A DNA stretch of 64,000 nucleotides from Lysobacter spongiicola DSM 21749 (GCF_900167055.1 NZ_FUXP01000009.1:47118-111117); one strand, 5' to 3'. Positions 37,760 through 47,273 are shown, counted from the first letter of the stretch. The notes: generated by a model from the letters alone, not told the origin. A program made the numbers and translations.

Positions 37760-38206
37760 ATGTCCATGAAGCAGCGACTCAACGAAGACATGAAGGCCGC
37801 CATGAAGCGCGGCGACAAGCAGTCCCTCGGCGTGATCCGGCTCGTCAACGCGGCCATCAAGCAACGCGAAGTCGACGAGCGCGTTGAGCTGGACGATACC
37901 CAGGTGATCGCGGTGCTGGACAAGATGGTCAAGCAGCGGCGGGACTCGGTCGCCCAGTACGAGGCGGCCGGCCGCGAGGACCTGGCGCAGGTCGAGCGCG
38001 ACGAGATCGTGGTGATCGAGCGCTACCTGCCTGCCAAGCTGGGCGAGGCGGAGATCACCGCCGCCATCGACGCGGCCATCGCGGAAACCGGGGCTTCGTC
38101 GCCGGCCGACATGGGCAAGCTGATGGCGGTGCTGAAGCCGAAGCTTGCCGGCCAGGCCGACATGGGCCTGGTGTCGAAGCTGGTCAAGCAGCGCCTCGCC
38201 GGCTGA
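37760..38206 (+). CDS. GatB/YqeY domain-containing protein
   Basis: A 148-aa all-helical protein of the YqeY family, related to the tail domain of GatB, which contacts tRNA in the amidotransferase. The sequence MKQRLNEDMKAAMKRGDKQSLGVIRLVNAAIKQREVDER and a C-terminal GKLMAVLKPKLAGQADMGLVSKLVK are typical. Its function is unknown, perhaps tRNA-linked. The ATG at 37760 follows a strong AAGGAAG site. It lies between rpsU and dnaG, as in many gamma-proteobacteria. Confidence 0.95.
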   Translation: MSMKQRLNEDMKAAMKRGDKQSLGVIRLVNAAIKQREVDERVELDDTQVIAVLDKMVKQRRDSVAQYEAAGREDLAQVERDEIVVIERYLPAKLGEAEITAAIDAAIAETGASSPADMGKLMAVLKPKLAGQADMGLVSKLVKQRLAG

Positions 38207-38294
38207 AACCTCGCGTGCGGCCCGACGGCCCACGCGACCCTAACCTGGTCCGCTCCATACTGCCGATGGTCTGAACACCACCGACAGGAACCGC

Positions 38295-39245
38295 ATGCCG
38301 ACGGACACGGGCAAGGACACGAGAAACAGCGCCGCCACGGGCGGGACCGGCCTGCGGGCGCGCCTGCAGGCCCTGCAGGCGCGCGCCGCCGGAAGCTGGC
38401 CGGCACAGGTGGCTTCGCGCTTCTTCGAATACGACATCCTGGCGCTGGCCGCGGCCCTCGCCTTCTACACCATGCTGTCGCTTGCGCCGCTGGTCGTACT
38501 CCTGCTCTGGCTCACGACATCGCTGTACCCCTCCGCCCAGGAAGAGTTCTTCCGGCAGATCGCCATGCTGGTCGGGCCACAGGTCGAGAGCACCGCACGG
38601 ATGATCGTGGCCAACGCCGAGAGCCAGCCCGGTACCGGCTCGATGGCCGCGCTGGTGGGTACCGGTGCGCTGCTGTTCGGTGCGTCCATCGTGTTCGCCC
38701 ACCTGCAGACCTCGCTCAACCGGGTATTCCACTCCGACGCCGAGCAACTGGGCGGCATGCTGGCGTGGCTGCGCAAGCGCCTGCTCTCGTTCGGCATGGC
38801 GATCGCCATCGGTTTCCTGCTGGTGGTGTCGATGGTCGTGCAGGCAGGGCTGGCGATGCTGGCGGCCTGGCTGCCGGACCTGCTGCCGGTGATCATCTCG
38901 CTGTTTTCTTTCGTGCTGTATTCGGCGGTGTTTGCGGCCATGTACCGGCTCCTGCCGGACTGCCCGGTCGACCGCCACATGGCGCTGGTGGGCGGCGCCC
39001 TGACCGCTGGCATGTTCATGTTCGGCCGCTGGGCGATCGGCCTCTACCTCGGCCAGGCCAGCCTCGGCAGCGCCTATGGTCCGGCTGGCGGACTGGTGGT
39101 CATGCTGGTGTGGATGTACTACAGCGCGGTGGTGTTCCTGGCGGGTGCGCTGATCACGTCGGTGCTGGATGAGCGCAGGCAGGCCGGGAAGGAGGAATCG
39201 GCAGGGAATGGATCCGGGAAGCAGGCCCCGGGCGTGGCATCCTAG
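38295..39245 (+). CDS. YihY/BrkB-family inner membrane protein
   Basis: A 316-aa membrane protein with about six helices. It shows the family motif DILALAAALAFYTMLSLAPLVVLLLW, RVFHSDAEQLGGMLAWLRKRLLSFGMAIAIGFLL, and the C-terminal YGPAGGLVVMLVWMYYSAVVFLAGALIT. Once called RNase BN, the family is not a nuclease; its true role is not established. It sits between yqeY and dnaG. The N-terminus (first 35 residues) is polar and cytosolic. The stop is 45 bases before dnaG, so co-transcription is likely. Confidence 0.94.
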   Translation: MPTDTGKDTRNSAATGGTGLRARLQALQARAAGSWPAQVASRFFEYDILALAAALAFYTMLSLAPLVVLLLWLTTSLYPSAQEEFFRQIAMLVGPQVESTARMIVANAESQPGTGSMAALVGTGALLFGASIVFAHLQTSLNRVFHSDAEQLGGMLAWLRKRLLSFGMAIAIGFLLVVSMVVQAGLAMLAAWLPDLLPVIISLFSFVLYSAVFAAMYRLLPDCPVDRHMALVGGALTAGMFMFGRWAIGLYLGQASLGSAYGPAGGLVVMLVWMYYSAVVFLAGALITSVLDERRQAGKEESAGNGSGKQAPGVAS

Positions 39246-39290
39246 CGGACCCGCTCCCGACCGGATCCAGGTGCCCTGGCGGCACGACGC

Positions 39291-41036
39291 ATGGCCCGTA
39301 TTCCCGACGCTTTCATCGACGACCTCCTCGCCCGCGCCGACATCGTCGAGCTGATCGGCGCGCGCGTTCCGTTGAAGCGGCAGGGCAAGGAATATTCCGC
39401 GCGGTGTCCGTTCCACGACGAGCGCTCGCCCAGCTTCACCGTGTCGCCGACCAAGCAGTTCTACCACTGCTTCGGCTGTGGCGCCCACGGCACTGCGCTG
39501 AAGTTCCTGATGGAGTACGACCGCCTGGAGTTCCTCGACGCGGTCGAGGAGCTCGCGCGGCGCACCGGGATGGAGGTGCCGCGCGATACCCGGCAGCAGA
39601 ACAGCAATCCCGACAGCCAGGCGCTGTACGACATCGTGCAGGAGGCGGAGCGCTTCTTCCGTCAGCAACTGGCAGCCAGCGAAGCCGCGCGCGGCTACCT
39701 GGACGAACGCGGGGTCGATGCCGCCACCCGGACCCGCTTCGGCATCGGCTATGCACCGGACGGGTTCAACGCGCTGCGCGATGCGCTGGGGACCGACCCG
39801 CGCCGCATGCAGTTGCTGGAGCGCGCCGGGATGTTCTCGAAGAACGACAGCGGCCGGGTGTACGACAAGTTCCGTGGCCGGGTGATGTTCCCGATCCACG
39901 ACCGCCGCGGCCGCCCGATCGCCTTCGGTGGCCGCATCATCGCCGCGCCCGCCGACGGCCGCGATCCCGGCCCCAAATACCTGAACTCCCCCGAGACCGC
40001 GCTGTTCCACAAGGGCCGGGAGCTGTACGGCCTGTGGCAGGTCCGGCAGGCCCACAACAGGATCCCGCGGCTGATCGTGGTCGAGGGTTACATGGACGTG
40101 GTCGCGCTGTTCCAGCATGGCGTGGACACTGCCGTGGCGACGCTGGGCACGGCCACCACGCCGGACCATGCCGAGCTGCTGTTCCGCAACGCACCCGACG
40201 TCTACTTCTGTTTCGACGGCGACCGCGCCGGGCGCGCTGCCGCGTGGAAGGCGGTGGAGTCGGTGTTGCCCCGGATGAAGGATGGCCGCCAGGCGTTCTT
40301 CCTGTTCCTGCCCGAAGGCGAGGACCCCGACTCGATCGTACGCACCGAGGGCGCCGAGGGTTTCGACCGGCGCCTGCAGAACGCCACGCCGCTCTCGCGG
40401 TTCCTGTTCGATTCGCTCGGTGCCGACGTCAACCTCGGGACGCTCGAGGGCAAGGGACGGCTGGCCGAGCGCGCCAAGCCGCTGCTGGCGCAGATTCCCG
40501 ACGGCGCTTTCGCCGACCTGATGCGCCAGCGGCTCACCGAGCTGACCGGAGTCGGTGCCCGCGCCAGCACCGCTGAAACTCACGTGCCGGTCCAGCGTGC
40601 GCGCGCCGCCGGCCATGGCACCCCCGCGCCCAAGCGCAGCCTCGTGCGCGGTGCGATCTCGCTGTTGTTGCAGCAGCCGTCGCTCGCGCTGGAACTGGAG
40701 CCGCCCTTCCGGTTCGCCGCGCTGCGCCAGCCCGGCGTCGACCTGCTGGTCGACCTGTTGCAGGTGATCTACGAACGGCCGGACATCAGTACCGGCTCGC
40801 TGATCGAACACTTCTCGGGGCGCGAGGAACAGGCGGCCCTGCAGAAGCTGGCGGTGTCTTCCCTGCCCGGTGACGAAATCCACTGGCGGCGCGAACTGCT
40901 CGACGTCATCGCCCAACTCGACCGGCAGACCCTGCAGCAACGCATCGACGAACTGCAGGCCAAGCAGCGCGAAGCCGGTCTGGACGACGAGGACAAGACG
41001 GAGCTGCGTGGCCTGCTGATGGCCCGCCTGGCCTGA
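39291..41036 (+). CDS. dnaG: DNA primase
   Basis: It synthesises RNA primers for replication and works with DnaB helicase. The 581-aa protein has the CHC2 zinc site with Cys39, His42, Cys60 and Cys63, an RNA polymerase domain (about 120-370) with Toprim motifs VEGYMDVVAL and CFDGDRAGRAAAWK, and a helicase-binding C-terminal domain (about 430-581). Length is normal. It closes the rpsU cluster; rpoD, often next, is not within the following genes. The ATG has no strong site, and in this operon type expression is usually low. Confidence 0.97.
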   Translation: MARIPDAFIDDLLARADIVELIGARVPLKRQGKEYSARCPFHDERSPSFTVSPTKQFYHCFGCGAHGTALKFLMEYDRLEFLDAVEELARRTGMEVPRDTRQQNSNPDSQALYDIVQEAERFFRQQLAASEAARGYLDERGVDAATRTRFGIGYAPDGFNALRDALGTDPRRMQLLERAGMFSKNDSGRVYDKFRGRVMFPIHDRRGRPIAFGGRIIAAPADGRDPGPKYLNSPETALFHKGRELYGLWQVRQAHNRIPRLIVVEGYMDVVALFQHGVDTAVATLGTATTPDHAELLFRNAPDVYFCFDGDRAGRAAAWKAVESVLPRMKDGRQAFFLFLPEGEDPDSIVRTEGAEGFDRRLQNATPLSRFLFDSLGADVNLGTLEGKGRLAERAKPLLAQIPDGAFADLMRQRLTELTGVGARASTAETHVPVQRARAAGHGTPAPKRSLVRGAISLLLQQPSLALELEPPFRFAALRQPGVDLLVDLLQVIYERPDISTGSLIEHFSGREEQAALQKLAVSSLPGDEIHWRRELLDVIAQLDRQTLQQRIDELQAKQREAGLDDEDKTELRGLLMARLA

Positions 41037-41110
41037 ACAGGGCGCTCCTCGAATACACCAGGCCGTGACGGCATCGGCGCTAGCGTAACGGCGTCCGATG
41101 GAGCATGCCG

Positions 41111-41698
41111 ATGAACCCCCCTACCCTGCCCCGCCCGATCCACGCGACGCCCCTCAACCGGGCTTTGATGCTGGCCGGAGTCACCGCCGGCTGCCTGCTG
41201 CTGGCCGCCTGCCAGCACCAGGACGGTGCCGCCCAGTCCAGCGCCATCCGTGACCCGCAGCCGGCTCCCTTGGAGCGTCCCGACCCTGTAACCAGCGCCC
41301 GCGCGGCCCTGGCGGAGTTTGTGGAGTCCGAAGGCGGCGCCGGCGTGCCGGAGTATCGCGAAGCGTGGGTCGACCTTGATGCCGATGGCACCGAGGACGT
41401 CCTGATGCTGCTGGACGATCCGGCGTGGTGCAGTGCTGGTGGCTGCCCGCTGCTTGTGTTCCATGGAGAAGCGGACGGCAGCTATCGGCTGGTCACCCGG
41501 GCCGACCACACCCGCGCACCGATTGCGGCCACCGGCAAGCGCAGCAGTGGCTGGCAGGACCTCATCGTGGGAATCGACGATGGCGGCGCCCCGGGCAGCG
41601 TCGCCCTGCAGTTCAACGGCGAAGGCTATCCCAGCGATCCGACCCTGAGCGCCACGCTCTCCGCCAGCCCTTCGAGCGCGACGACGCTGCTGCAGTAG
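41111..41698 (+). CDS. hypothetical lipoprotein
   Basis: No named family is recognised. The 195-aa protein has a lipoprotein signal ending LLLAAC, so it is probably anchored in the periplasm. The mature part has ALAEFVESEGGAGVPEYREAWVDLDADGTEDVLMLLDDPAWCSAGGCPLLVFHG. The DLDADGTEDVL segment resembles a calcium-binding or FG-GAP-like aspartate loop, and a Cys pair in WCSAGGC may form a disulfide. The start at 41111 is chosen because GGAGC lies 7 bases away; ATG 41105 is too close to it. It follows dnaG by 75 bases and converges on ctaB. Confidence 0.8.
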   Translation: MNPPTLPRPIHATPLNRALMLAGVTAGCLLLAACQHQDGAAQSSAIRDPQPAPLERPDPVTSARAALAEFVESEGGAGVPEYREAWVDLDADGTEDVLMLLDDPAWCSAGGCPLLVFHGEADGSYRLVTRADHTRAPIAATGKRSSGWQDLIVGIDDGGAPGSVALQFNGEGYPSDPTLSATLSASPSSATTLLQ

Positions 41699-41720
41699 CC
41701 GCGTCGGACGGTTGGCAGGA

Positions 41721-42641
41721 TCACCCGATCCGCTGCAGTTCCATCACCGGTGAGGGCTGCATGTAGGGCAGCAGCCAGTGGTCGACCAGCAGGAAGGCGA
41801 ACAGCGCCATCAGGTACACGATCGAGTAGCGGAAGACCTCCATCGCGTACAGCTCGTCGGGCGGATCCATGAGCCGCCATGCGTAGTACAGGAACACCAG
41901 CCCCAGGACGAGGGCGCCGCCGAGGTAGAACAACCCGCTCATGCCGGTCGCCCACGGCAGTACCGTCACCGCGACCAACAGCACCGTGTAAAACAGGATC
42001 TGCCAGCGGGTGTACTCGACCCCGTGGGTCACCGGGAGCATCGGGACCATGGCCTTGCGGTAGTCCTCCCGCCGGAAGATCGCCAGCGCCCAGAAGTGCG
42101 GCGGCGTCCAGACGAAGATGATCAGCACCAGCAGCAGGGCATGCGGGTCGAGCGTGCCGGTGATGGCGGCCCAGCCCAATGCGGGAGGAGCTGCGCCGGC
42201 GATGCCGCCGATGACGATGTTCTGCGGCGTCGCCCGCTTCAGGAAAACGGTGTAAATCACCGCATACCCGATCAGCGACGCGAAGGTGAGCAGCGCGGTC
42301 AGCACGTTCACCCACAGCACCAGGATCGTCATCGACAGCGCCGCCAACGCCAGCGCGAATACGAGTGCCTGCCGCGGGCTTACCTGCCCCGCGACAATGG
42401 GCCGCCACGAAGTGCGTGCCATCCGGGCGTCGATACGGGCATCGAGCAACTGGTTGATTGCTGCAGCGGACGCGGCCGCGAGCCAGATGCCGATGAAGCC
42501 CAGCACCGACTCCTGCAACGGCGGCAGCCCGGGCACGGCGAGGAACATGCCGATCGCGGCGGTGAACACGATCAACGCGACCACCCGGGGTTTGGTCAGG
42601 CTCCAGTACTGCCGCAGCGTCGGACGCAGGGTCGGCTCCAT
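41721..42641 (-). CDS. ctaB: protoheme IX farnesyltransferase (heme O synthase)
   Basis: It converts heme B to heme O by adding a farnesyl group; heme A synthase then acts. The 306-aa UbiA-family protein has nine helices, first aspartate-rich motif [19 protein letters not shown] (about 64-82) and the second region ending [31 protein letters not shown]. Both are typical of CyoE/CtaB. The ATG overlaps the ctaA stop (TGATG), so the two heme A genes are coupled. It is the last gene of a minus-strand run beginning with SURF1. Confidence 0.97.
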   Translation of the reverse strand: MEPTLRPTLRQYWSLTKPRVVALIVFTAAIGMFLAVPGLPPLQESVLGFIGIWLAAASAAAINQLLDARIDARMARTSWRPIVAGQVSPRQALVFALALAALSMTILVLWVNVLTALLTFASLIGYAVIYTVFLKRATPQNIVIGGIAGAAPPALGWAAITGTLDPHALLLVLIIFVWTPPHFWALAIFRREDYRKAMVPMLPVTHGVEYTRWQILFYTVLLVAVTVLPWATGMSGLFYLGGALVLGLVFLYYAWRLMDPPDELYAMEVFRYSIVYLMALFAFLLVDHWLLPYMQPSPVMELQRIG

Positions 42642-43846
42642 CAGGACTCCGGATTGCGCAGGCGGGCCAGCAGGGACACCAGCACGAACAGCAGCGCCAC
42701 CGCACCCGCGTTATGCATCACCGCCGTCCACAGCGGCAGGGCCAGCTTCACGTTGGCGATGCCCAGGGCCACCTGTACCAGCGTCAGTGCACCCAGCAGG
42801 CTTGCCCAGCCGCGCACGCCCGGCATACGCGCCAGCTTGATGGCCAGCCAGAGCAGGTAGACGAACACCACCACCGCCATCATCCGGTGTGCCATCTGGA
42901 TCGCGATGCGCGAGGCGCCGTCCAGGATCCCGCCTTCGTAGTCCACGCCGATCCCACGCCACAGCACGAAGCCTTCGCGGAAGTCCGTCGGCGGCCACCA
43001 TCGCCCCACGCAGGTCGGGAAATCGGTACCGCAGGCGAGTGCCGCGTAGTTGGCGCTGGTCCAGCCACCCAGCGCGATCTGCACGCCCAGCAGGACCAGT
43101 CCGGCGATGAGCAGCTTCCGCAGGCGCGGGGCGTCAGCCAGGCGGATCGGCAGGTTGGTGGCGCGCCAGGCCATCCACAGCAGCAGCGACAGGGTCAGCA
43201 AGCCGCCCATGAGGTGGGCCATGACCACGATCGGCTTGAGCAGCCAGGTCACCGTCCACATGCCGAGCAGCGCCTGGAAGATGATCACGGCCAGGGTCAA
43301 CGCCGCGGCACGCGACAGGTCAGCATTGCTCCAGCGCCAGGCAGCCCATAGCAGGATCGCTTCCGCTGTCAGGGCGAGCATTGAGGCGGTGACGTACCAG
43401 CCACCCATGTAGAGCGGAATGGCCAGGGCGACGAGCGCGGAAGCCCCCGCCACCTGCGCCAGGCCGAAGCGGCGACGGCGTGCCGCCCATAGCGCAAGTA
43501 CCAGGGTGATGACGCCCAGTGCGCCGGCGATCATGCGATGGAACTGTTCACGCCAGGCCTTGTGGACCTCCACCGGCCGGATCGCAGTGGCGGCGTGGTC
43601 GGCCCCGTGGTGGGGCTCGGTCGGCCAGGCGGCCTGCCCGTAGCAGGTCGGCCAGTCAGGGCAGCTCAGCCCTGCGTGGGACAGTCTCACGAACGCGCCA
43701 AAGACGATCACCCCGAGCGCGAGCACGACCGCCAGCCACGCCAGGCGATGGAAGTTGCGTGGCGGTCGCCGGGCCGCGCCGACGGCAACGCCAGGCCTTG
43801 CCGTCGAGGCCGGGGATGCAGGTTGTGGGTTCGGGTCGTTGCTCAT
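42641..43846 (-). CDS. ctaA: heme A synthase (COX15/CtaA)
   Basis: It oxidises the heme O methyl group to the formyl group of heme A, needed for aa3 oxidase. The 401-aa protein has eight helices in two related halves, with paired histidines: [39 protein letters not shown] and [10 protein letters not shown]. The cysteine pair in [12 protein letters not shown] and another in [13 protein letters not shown] lie in periplasmic loops, as in type B/D enzymes. The ATG at 43846 starts MSNDPNPQ; the frame is open to 43897. It follows the SCO-like gene and precedes ctaB. Confidence 0.96.
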   Translation of the reverse strand: MSNDPNPQPASPASTARPGVAVGAARRPPRNFHRLAWLAVVLALGVIVFGAFVRLSHAGLSCPDWPTCYGQAAWPTEPHHGADHAATAIRPVEVHKAWREQFHRMIAGALGVITLVLALWAARRRRFGLAQVAGASALVALAIPLYMGGWYVTASMLALTAEAILLWAAWRWSNADLSRAAALTLAVIIFQALLGMWTVTWLLKPIVVMAHLMGGLLTLSLLLWMAWRATNLPIRLADAPRLRKLLIAGLVLLGVQIALGGWTSANYAALACGTDFPTCVGRWWPPTDFREGFVLWRGIGVDYEGGILDGASRIAIQMAHRMMAVVVFVYLLWLAIKLARMPGVRGWASLLGALTLVQVALGIANVKLALPLWTAVMHNAGAVALLFVLVSLLARLRNPES

Positions 43847-43898
43847 CTCGGTCCGGTTGGTGTGGTCGTGGCGGCCCCTGTTGCCTCCGGGGCGCACC

Positions 43899-44504
43899 TC
43901 AAATCAGCTTGAGCAGCCGGGCCACGTCCTCGCGCAGGCCGACGGGATCGAACCCGGGCGCATAGCGGAGGATGACGAACCCGTTGGGATCGATCACGTA
44001 GACCGGCACCCCGGAGGGGTCATCGACCCCGGGCAGCGCGTCGCGCAGGCGGGTGTCCGGCCGAACCTGCTGCAGCGTCGCCGGCTGCGGCGCCCCCGAG
44101 GGCGGCATGCAACCCTCGTCGGCGCAGATCCACAGCACATGGACGCGATCGGCCTTGGCACCGAACAGCTGCCACACCTTGTCGAGATCATTCGCCAGGC
44201 GTGCGCACTCGTCCCCGCATTGGGCAGGAGGGGCCACCGCGATCCGCCAGGTCCGCTCGCCGGGATTCCAGTCGTACTCGCCGCCGTCCACAAGTACCGG
44301 CACCTGCTCCCGCAGGTCCACCGGCGGTTCGAGCAGCTCGCCGTTGTTCTTCCGGCCCTCCGGCTGCCATCCCGAGAAGCGCAGGACACCGGCGAGCAGC
44401 AGGCTACCGAAGAACAGCACGGCAACGGCGACCAGCATCGTCCGGTTGCGCCCGCGGGCGCGGGGGTCGACGGGGCGCTGCCCGTCCTGGTGGTCTGCGT
44501 TCAT
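43899..44504 (-). CDS. SCO-like thioredoxin-fold membrane protein
   Basis: A 201-aa membrane-anchored protein: one helix (about 23-43) and a periplasmic thioredoxin-like domain. Residues Cys96 and Cys100 form a CxxxC (PAQCGDEC), the copper-binding pattern of SCO1/SenC proteins, and SGVPVYVIDPNGFVILRYAPGFDP resembles the SCO C-terminus. The copper-binding histidine near that end is not visible, so activity may differ. It lies between SURF1 (its start overlaps the SURF1 stop by 4 bases) and ctaA, which supports a part in oxidase assembly, probably redox or copper handling for CoxB. Family assignment is by pattern, not clear identity. Confidence 0.8.
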   Translation of the reverse strand: MNADHQDGQRPVDPRARGRNRTMLVAVAVLFFGSLLLAGVLRFSGWQPEGRKNNGELLEPPVDLREQVPVLVDGGEYDWNPGERTWRIAVAPPAQCGDECARLANDLDKVWQLFGAKADRVHVLWICADEGCMPPSGAPQPATLQQVRPDTRLRDALPGVDDPSGVPVYVIDPNGFVILRYAPGFDPVGLREDVARLLKLI

Positions 44505-45241
44505 GGAATGCTCCGCTTGGAGGGTCCGCCTGGCCGGCGGAAGGTGAGCACCAGGGCGATCACCAGTGCGGTCAAGGCCAGCCCGAACCACTGCAGCGCG
44601 TAACCGCGATGCTTCTCGGGGGGCAGGGTGTTTGCCAGTACCTCGAGGTCGCGGTCGTAGCCCATCGGCAGCGCCGGGTCCAGCCGCAGCACCCGCGGCG
44701 CGAGCTCGCCTTCGATTCGGATGGCCCGGGTGATCGCCGGGGCGTCGACGCGCGTGAGCAACCAGTGGGTGTCCTTGCGATGTATGCCTTCGCCCATCGG
44801 GATGCCTGCGGACGGGGGCGGGGCCAGCAGGCCCGAGAGGGTGACCTCCCCTTCTGGACGCGCGATCGCCGGCATCTCCCGGTCCGGCGGCAGAGGCAGC
44901 CAACCCAGGTCGACCAGCAGCGGCCCGCCCGATACCGGCGTGAAAACCCGATAGGCCCTGACGCCGACCCTGCCACCACGCTGCTGGTTGTCCAGCAGCA
45001 GCGCCGGGACGTCGACGAATACCCCGGGGCCGGCAGCCCACTCGATGCGGCCGGCCCGGCCCGGATCGGATGCGGCCGACAATGGCTGTGCAGCGCGGCC
45101 GGCAACGGTTGATGCCGTCTCGGCCAGCACCGCCTCCTTCTCCAGGGCGCGCCGTGATTGCCACAGGCCCAGCGCGACAAACAGCGCGACCCCCACGATC
45201 GCCAGGGTCCAGCCCAGCACGAGCGTTGTCCGCCGGCTCAT
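44501..45241 (-). CDS. SURF1-family cytochrome oxidase assembly protein
   Basis: A 246-aa inner membrane protein with helices at the two ends and a periplasmic domain between, the usual SURF1 form. Supporting sequences are LGLWQSRRALEKE near the N-terminus, VFTPVSGGPLLVDLGWLP, and the strongly conserved HRGYALQWFGLALTALVIALVL at the end. SURF1 assists heme A insertion in subunit I. It starts the minus-strand run SURF1, SCO-like, ctaA, ctaB. It is divergent, across 81 bases, from the DUF2909 gene. Confidence 0.94.
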   Translation of the reverse strand: MSRRTTLVLGWTLAIVGVALFVALGLWQSRRALEKEAVLAETASTVAGRAAQPLSAASDPGRAGRIEWAAGPGVFVDVPALLLDNQQRGGRVGVRAYRVFTPVSGGPLLVDLGWLPLPPDREMPAIARPEGEVTLSGLLAPPPSAGIPMGEGIHRKDTHWLLTRVDAPAITRAIRIEGELAPRVLRLDPALPMGYDRDLEVLANTLPPEKHRGYALQWFGLALTALVIALVLTFRRPGGPSKRSIP

Positions 45242-45322
45242 GCGGACGCCCCCGCGGGCTGCGATAATGCGCAGTCACCGGCCGCCGTGCCGGAGGGCGC
45301 AGGCCGCTGCTGGAGCATGTTG

Positions 45323-45529
45323 ATGAAGACCCTGTTGATCGTCGGTTTCCTGGTTCTGATCCTCTGGAACCTTGGCGCCGGCCTCTACTACATGCTGGTC
45401 GACAAGGGCGGTAGCAAGCGCACCGTCAACGCGCTCACCCGCCGCATCGGGTTGTCCATCGCGCTGATCGTCCTGGTGGTCCTCGCCGCGAAGATGGGCT
45501 GGATCGAGTTCCACGGCGTCGGCGCCTGA
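45323..45529 (+). CDS. twin transmembrane protein (DUF2909)
   Basis: A 68-aa protein with two hydrophobic helices (about 2-24 and 42-60) joined by a basic loop (DKGGSKRTVNALTRRIG). This is the DUF2909 pattern, often found beside SURF1 in gamma-proteobacterial oxidase clusters. Function unknown; location suggests a small oxidase assembly or stability factor. ATG 45323 is preferred because TGGAG lies 7 bases upstream; ATG 45317 is too close to that site. It lies on the plus strand between coxC and SURF1, both on the minus strand. Confidence 0.85.
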   Translation: MKTLLIVGFLVLILWNLGAGLYYMLVDKGGSKRTVNALTRRIGLSIALIVLVVLAAKMGWIEFHGVGA

Positions 45530-45535
45530 AAAACA

Positions 45536-45562
45536 CGGCAACCGCGCCGTGCGCGGTTGCCG
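45536..45562 (-). terminator. rho-independent terminator after coxC
   Basis: A perfect 12-bp stem CGGCAACCGCGC/GCGCGGTTGCCG with a 3-base loop. On the minus strand TGTTTTTCA follows. It may also work less well for the plus-strand DUF2909 gene, whose stop is 7 bases away. Confidence 0.9.
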
Positions 45563-45604
45563 GTATTCCTGCGGGGGCGCTCGGCGGCCGTGGCCGCCTG
45601 GTCG

Positions 45605-46483
45605 CTACACCACGTAGACGAACAGGAACAGGCCCAGCCAGACCACGTCAACGAAGTGCCAGTACCAGGCCACCGCCTCGAAGGCGAAGTGGTTGTCGCG
45701 GTCGAAATGGCCCTTGAGGCAGCGGAACCAGATCACCGCCAGCATGATGGTGCCCAGCGTCACGTGCAGGCCGTGGAAGCCGGTCAGCATGAAGAACGTG
45801 GATCCATAGATGCCCGAACCCAGCGTCAGGTTGAGGTCGCGGTAGGCGTGGATGTATTCCTCGGCCTGGAAGAACAGGAACACGCAACCCAGCAGCACCG
45901 TGATGCCGAGCCACACGAGCAGCTGCTTGCGGTGGCCGGCCTTGATGGCGTGGTGGGCAGCCGTGACGGTGGCGCCGGACGTCAGCAGGATCAGGGTGTT
46001 CAGCAGCGGCAGGCCCCAGGCCGGAATGGTCTGGAAGGCGCCGCCGACCTGGCCCGGGCCATTGGTCGGCCACGCGGCGCTGAAGCCTTCCCACAGGAGG
46101 TTGTTGGTGGCCACGCCGTCGCCCTCGCCGCCCAGCCACGGCAACGCGTACTGGCGGGCATAGAAGAGTGCGCCGAAGAACGCGGCGAAGAACATCACCT
46201 CCGAGAAGATGAACCAAATCATGCCCATCCGGAAGGACACGTCGACCTGGTTGTTGTAGCTGCCGCGCACGGACTCGCCGATGACGTCGCCGAACCAGCC
46301 GAACAGCACCGCGATCATCAGGGCGGCACCGACCAGGAAGGTCCACATGCCCCAGCTGGCGTCGTTCATCCAGCTGGCGGCGCCCACCATGGTGATGAAC
46401 AGCGCGATCGAGCCGAGGAACGGCCAGCGGCTGCTGTGCGGCACGAAGTAGGTGTTGGCGTCTGGCGTGTGGGCTTGGGCCAT
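45605..46483 (-). CDS. coxC: cytochrome c oxidase subunit III
   Basis: A 292-aa subunit of aa3-type oxidase with seven helices. Diagnostic parts are RMGMIWFIFSEVMFFAAFFGALFYAR, TVTAAHHAIKAGHRKQ, FQAEEYIHAY and the C-terminal VAWYWHFVDVVWLGLFLFVYV. The subunit supports proton uptake and stability of subunit I. It follows ctaG by 43 bases in the order coxB, coxA, small protein, ctaG, coxC. The ATG follows GGAAA. A strong terminator ends the operon. Confidence 0.97.
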   Translation of the reverse strand: MAQAHTPDANTYFVPHSSRWPFLGSIALFITMVGAASWMNDASWGMWTFLVGAALMIAVLFGWFGDVIGESVRGSYNNQVDVSFRMGMIWFIFSEVMFFAAFFGALFYARQYALPWLGGEGDGVATNNLLWEGFSAAWPTNGPGQVGGAFQTIPAWGLPLLNTLILLTSGATVTAAHHAIKAGHRKQLLVWLGITVLLGCVFLFFQAEEYIHAYRDLNLTLGSGIYGSTFFMLTGFHGLHVTLGTIMLAVIWFRCLKGHFDRDNHFAFEAVAWYWHFVDVVWLGLFLFVYVV

Positions 46484-46526
46484 GGCGGCGTTTCCAAATG
46501 CAGTGGTTGCGGGCGAGCGCGCGGGC

Positions 46527-47123
46527 TCAGGGAGCGGAGGCGGGATGGGCGGCCACCGGATGGGCAGTGGCTGCCTGCTGCGCCGTCAGCGCGTCGTTCT
46601 TGAAGAATGTATAGGACAGGGTAATGGTGTTCACGTCGTCTGGCAGCGCCGGGTCGACGATGAAGCGCACCGGCATGTCGCGCGCCTCCCCTGCCAGCAG
46701 CGTCTGCGCGGTGAAGCAGAAGCACTCGGTCTTGCTGAAGTACCCCGAGGCCCTCGCGGGTGCGACCGACGGGACCGCGCTACCGACGATGTCACGGTCG
46801 GAGGTATTCCGTGCCAGGTAGGTGGTTTCGTACTGCTCGCCCGGCTGGACCCTCATGGTGAGCTGGTTCGGGTGGAACTCCCACGGCAGCTTGGAATTGA
46901 CGCCGCCGTCGAACTGCACGGTGACCCAGCGCTCTTCGCCTTCGGCGGCGCCCGCGGCCGGCGTCGCGACGGCAGTGTTGTCCAGCCGGATCCCGAACAC
47001 CTGCTCGCACGCGATGCGGTACAGCGGCACCAGCGAGAAGCTGAAGCCGAACGCCAGGATCGCCACCACCACCATCTTGGCGATGCCGCTGGTCGACTTC
47101 CGGGGGGATCCGGCGCCGCTCAT
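46527..47123 (-). CDS. ctaG: cytochrome c oxidase assembly protein (Cox11/CtaG)
   Basis: A copper chaperone that delivers the CuB copper to subunit I. The 198-aa protein has one N-terminal helix (about 15-35) and a periplasmic immunoglobulin-like domain. It has the copper-binding [11 protein letters not shown] (CxC motif) and the family's PVRFIVDP and ITLSYTFF. Another conserved Cys is in [11 protein letters not shown], just after the helix. The ATG at 47123 overlaps the stop of the 44-aa gene (ATGA). An extra Ala/Pro tail ends the protein. Confidence 0.95.
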   Translation of the reverse strand: MSGAGSPRKSTSGIAKMVVVAILAFGFSFSLVPLYRIACEQVFGIRLDNTAVATPAAGAAEGEERWVTVQFDGGVNSKLPWEFHPNQLTMRVQPGEQYETTYLARNTSDRDIVGSAVPSVAPARASGYFSKTECFCFTAQTLLAGEARDMPVRFIVDPALPDDVNTITLSYTFFKNDALTAQQAATAHPVAAHPASAP

Positions 47124-47254
47124 TGCGCCACCACGCCGCTCAGGATGAACACGACGTAGATCCCGACGGCCACCGCCGCGATCCACGCAGCGGTACGACG
47201 GGCGCGCCGGCGGCGTGCGTCGATGTCGCTGCGTGGCTCGTGGGCAGGAGTCAT
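47120..47254 (-). CDS. small membrane protein, cytochrome oxidase small assembly type (44 aa)
   Basis: A 44-residue product: a basic cytosolic start ([20 protein letters not shown]) followed by one membrane helix (about 21-42, [20 protein letters not shown]). It lies between coxA and ctaG; its stop overlaps the ctaG ATG (ATGA), and it starts 20 bases after coxA. Short proteins of this form are known between cox1 and cox11 in proteobacteria. The AGGAGT-like stretch near the start lies inside the reading frame. Function unknown; probably assists subunit I maturation. Confidence 0.78.
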   Translation of the reverse strand: MTPAHEPRSDIDARRRRARRTAAWIAAVAVGIYVVFILSGVVAQ

Positions 47255-47273
47255 GGCGTGGTCGGTCCGGCCG

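Noticed and set aside
38184..40940. 918-codon open frame on the minus strand
   Set aside because: Antisense to yihY and dnaG; composition typical of a shadow frame.
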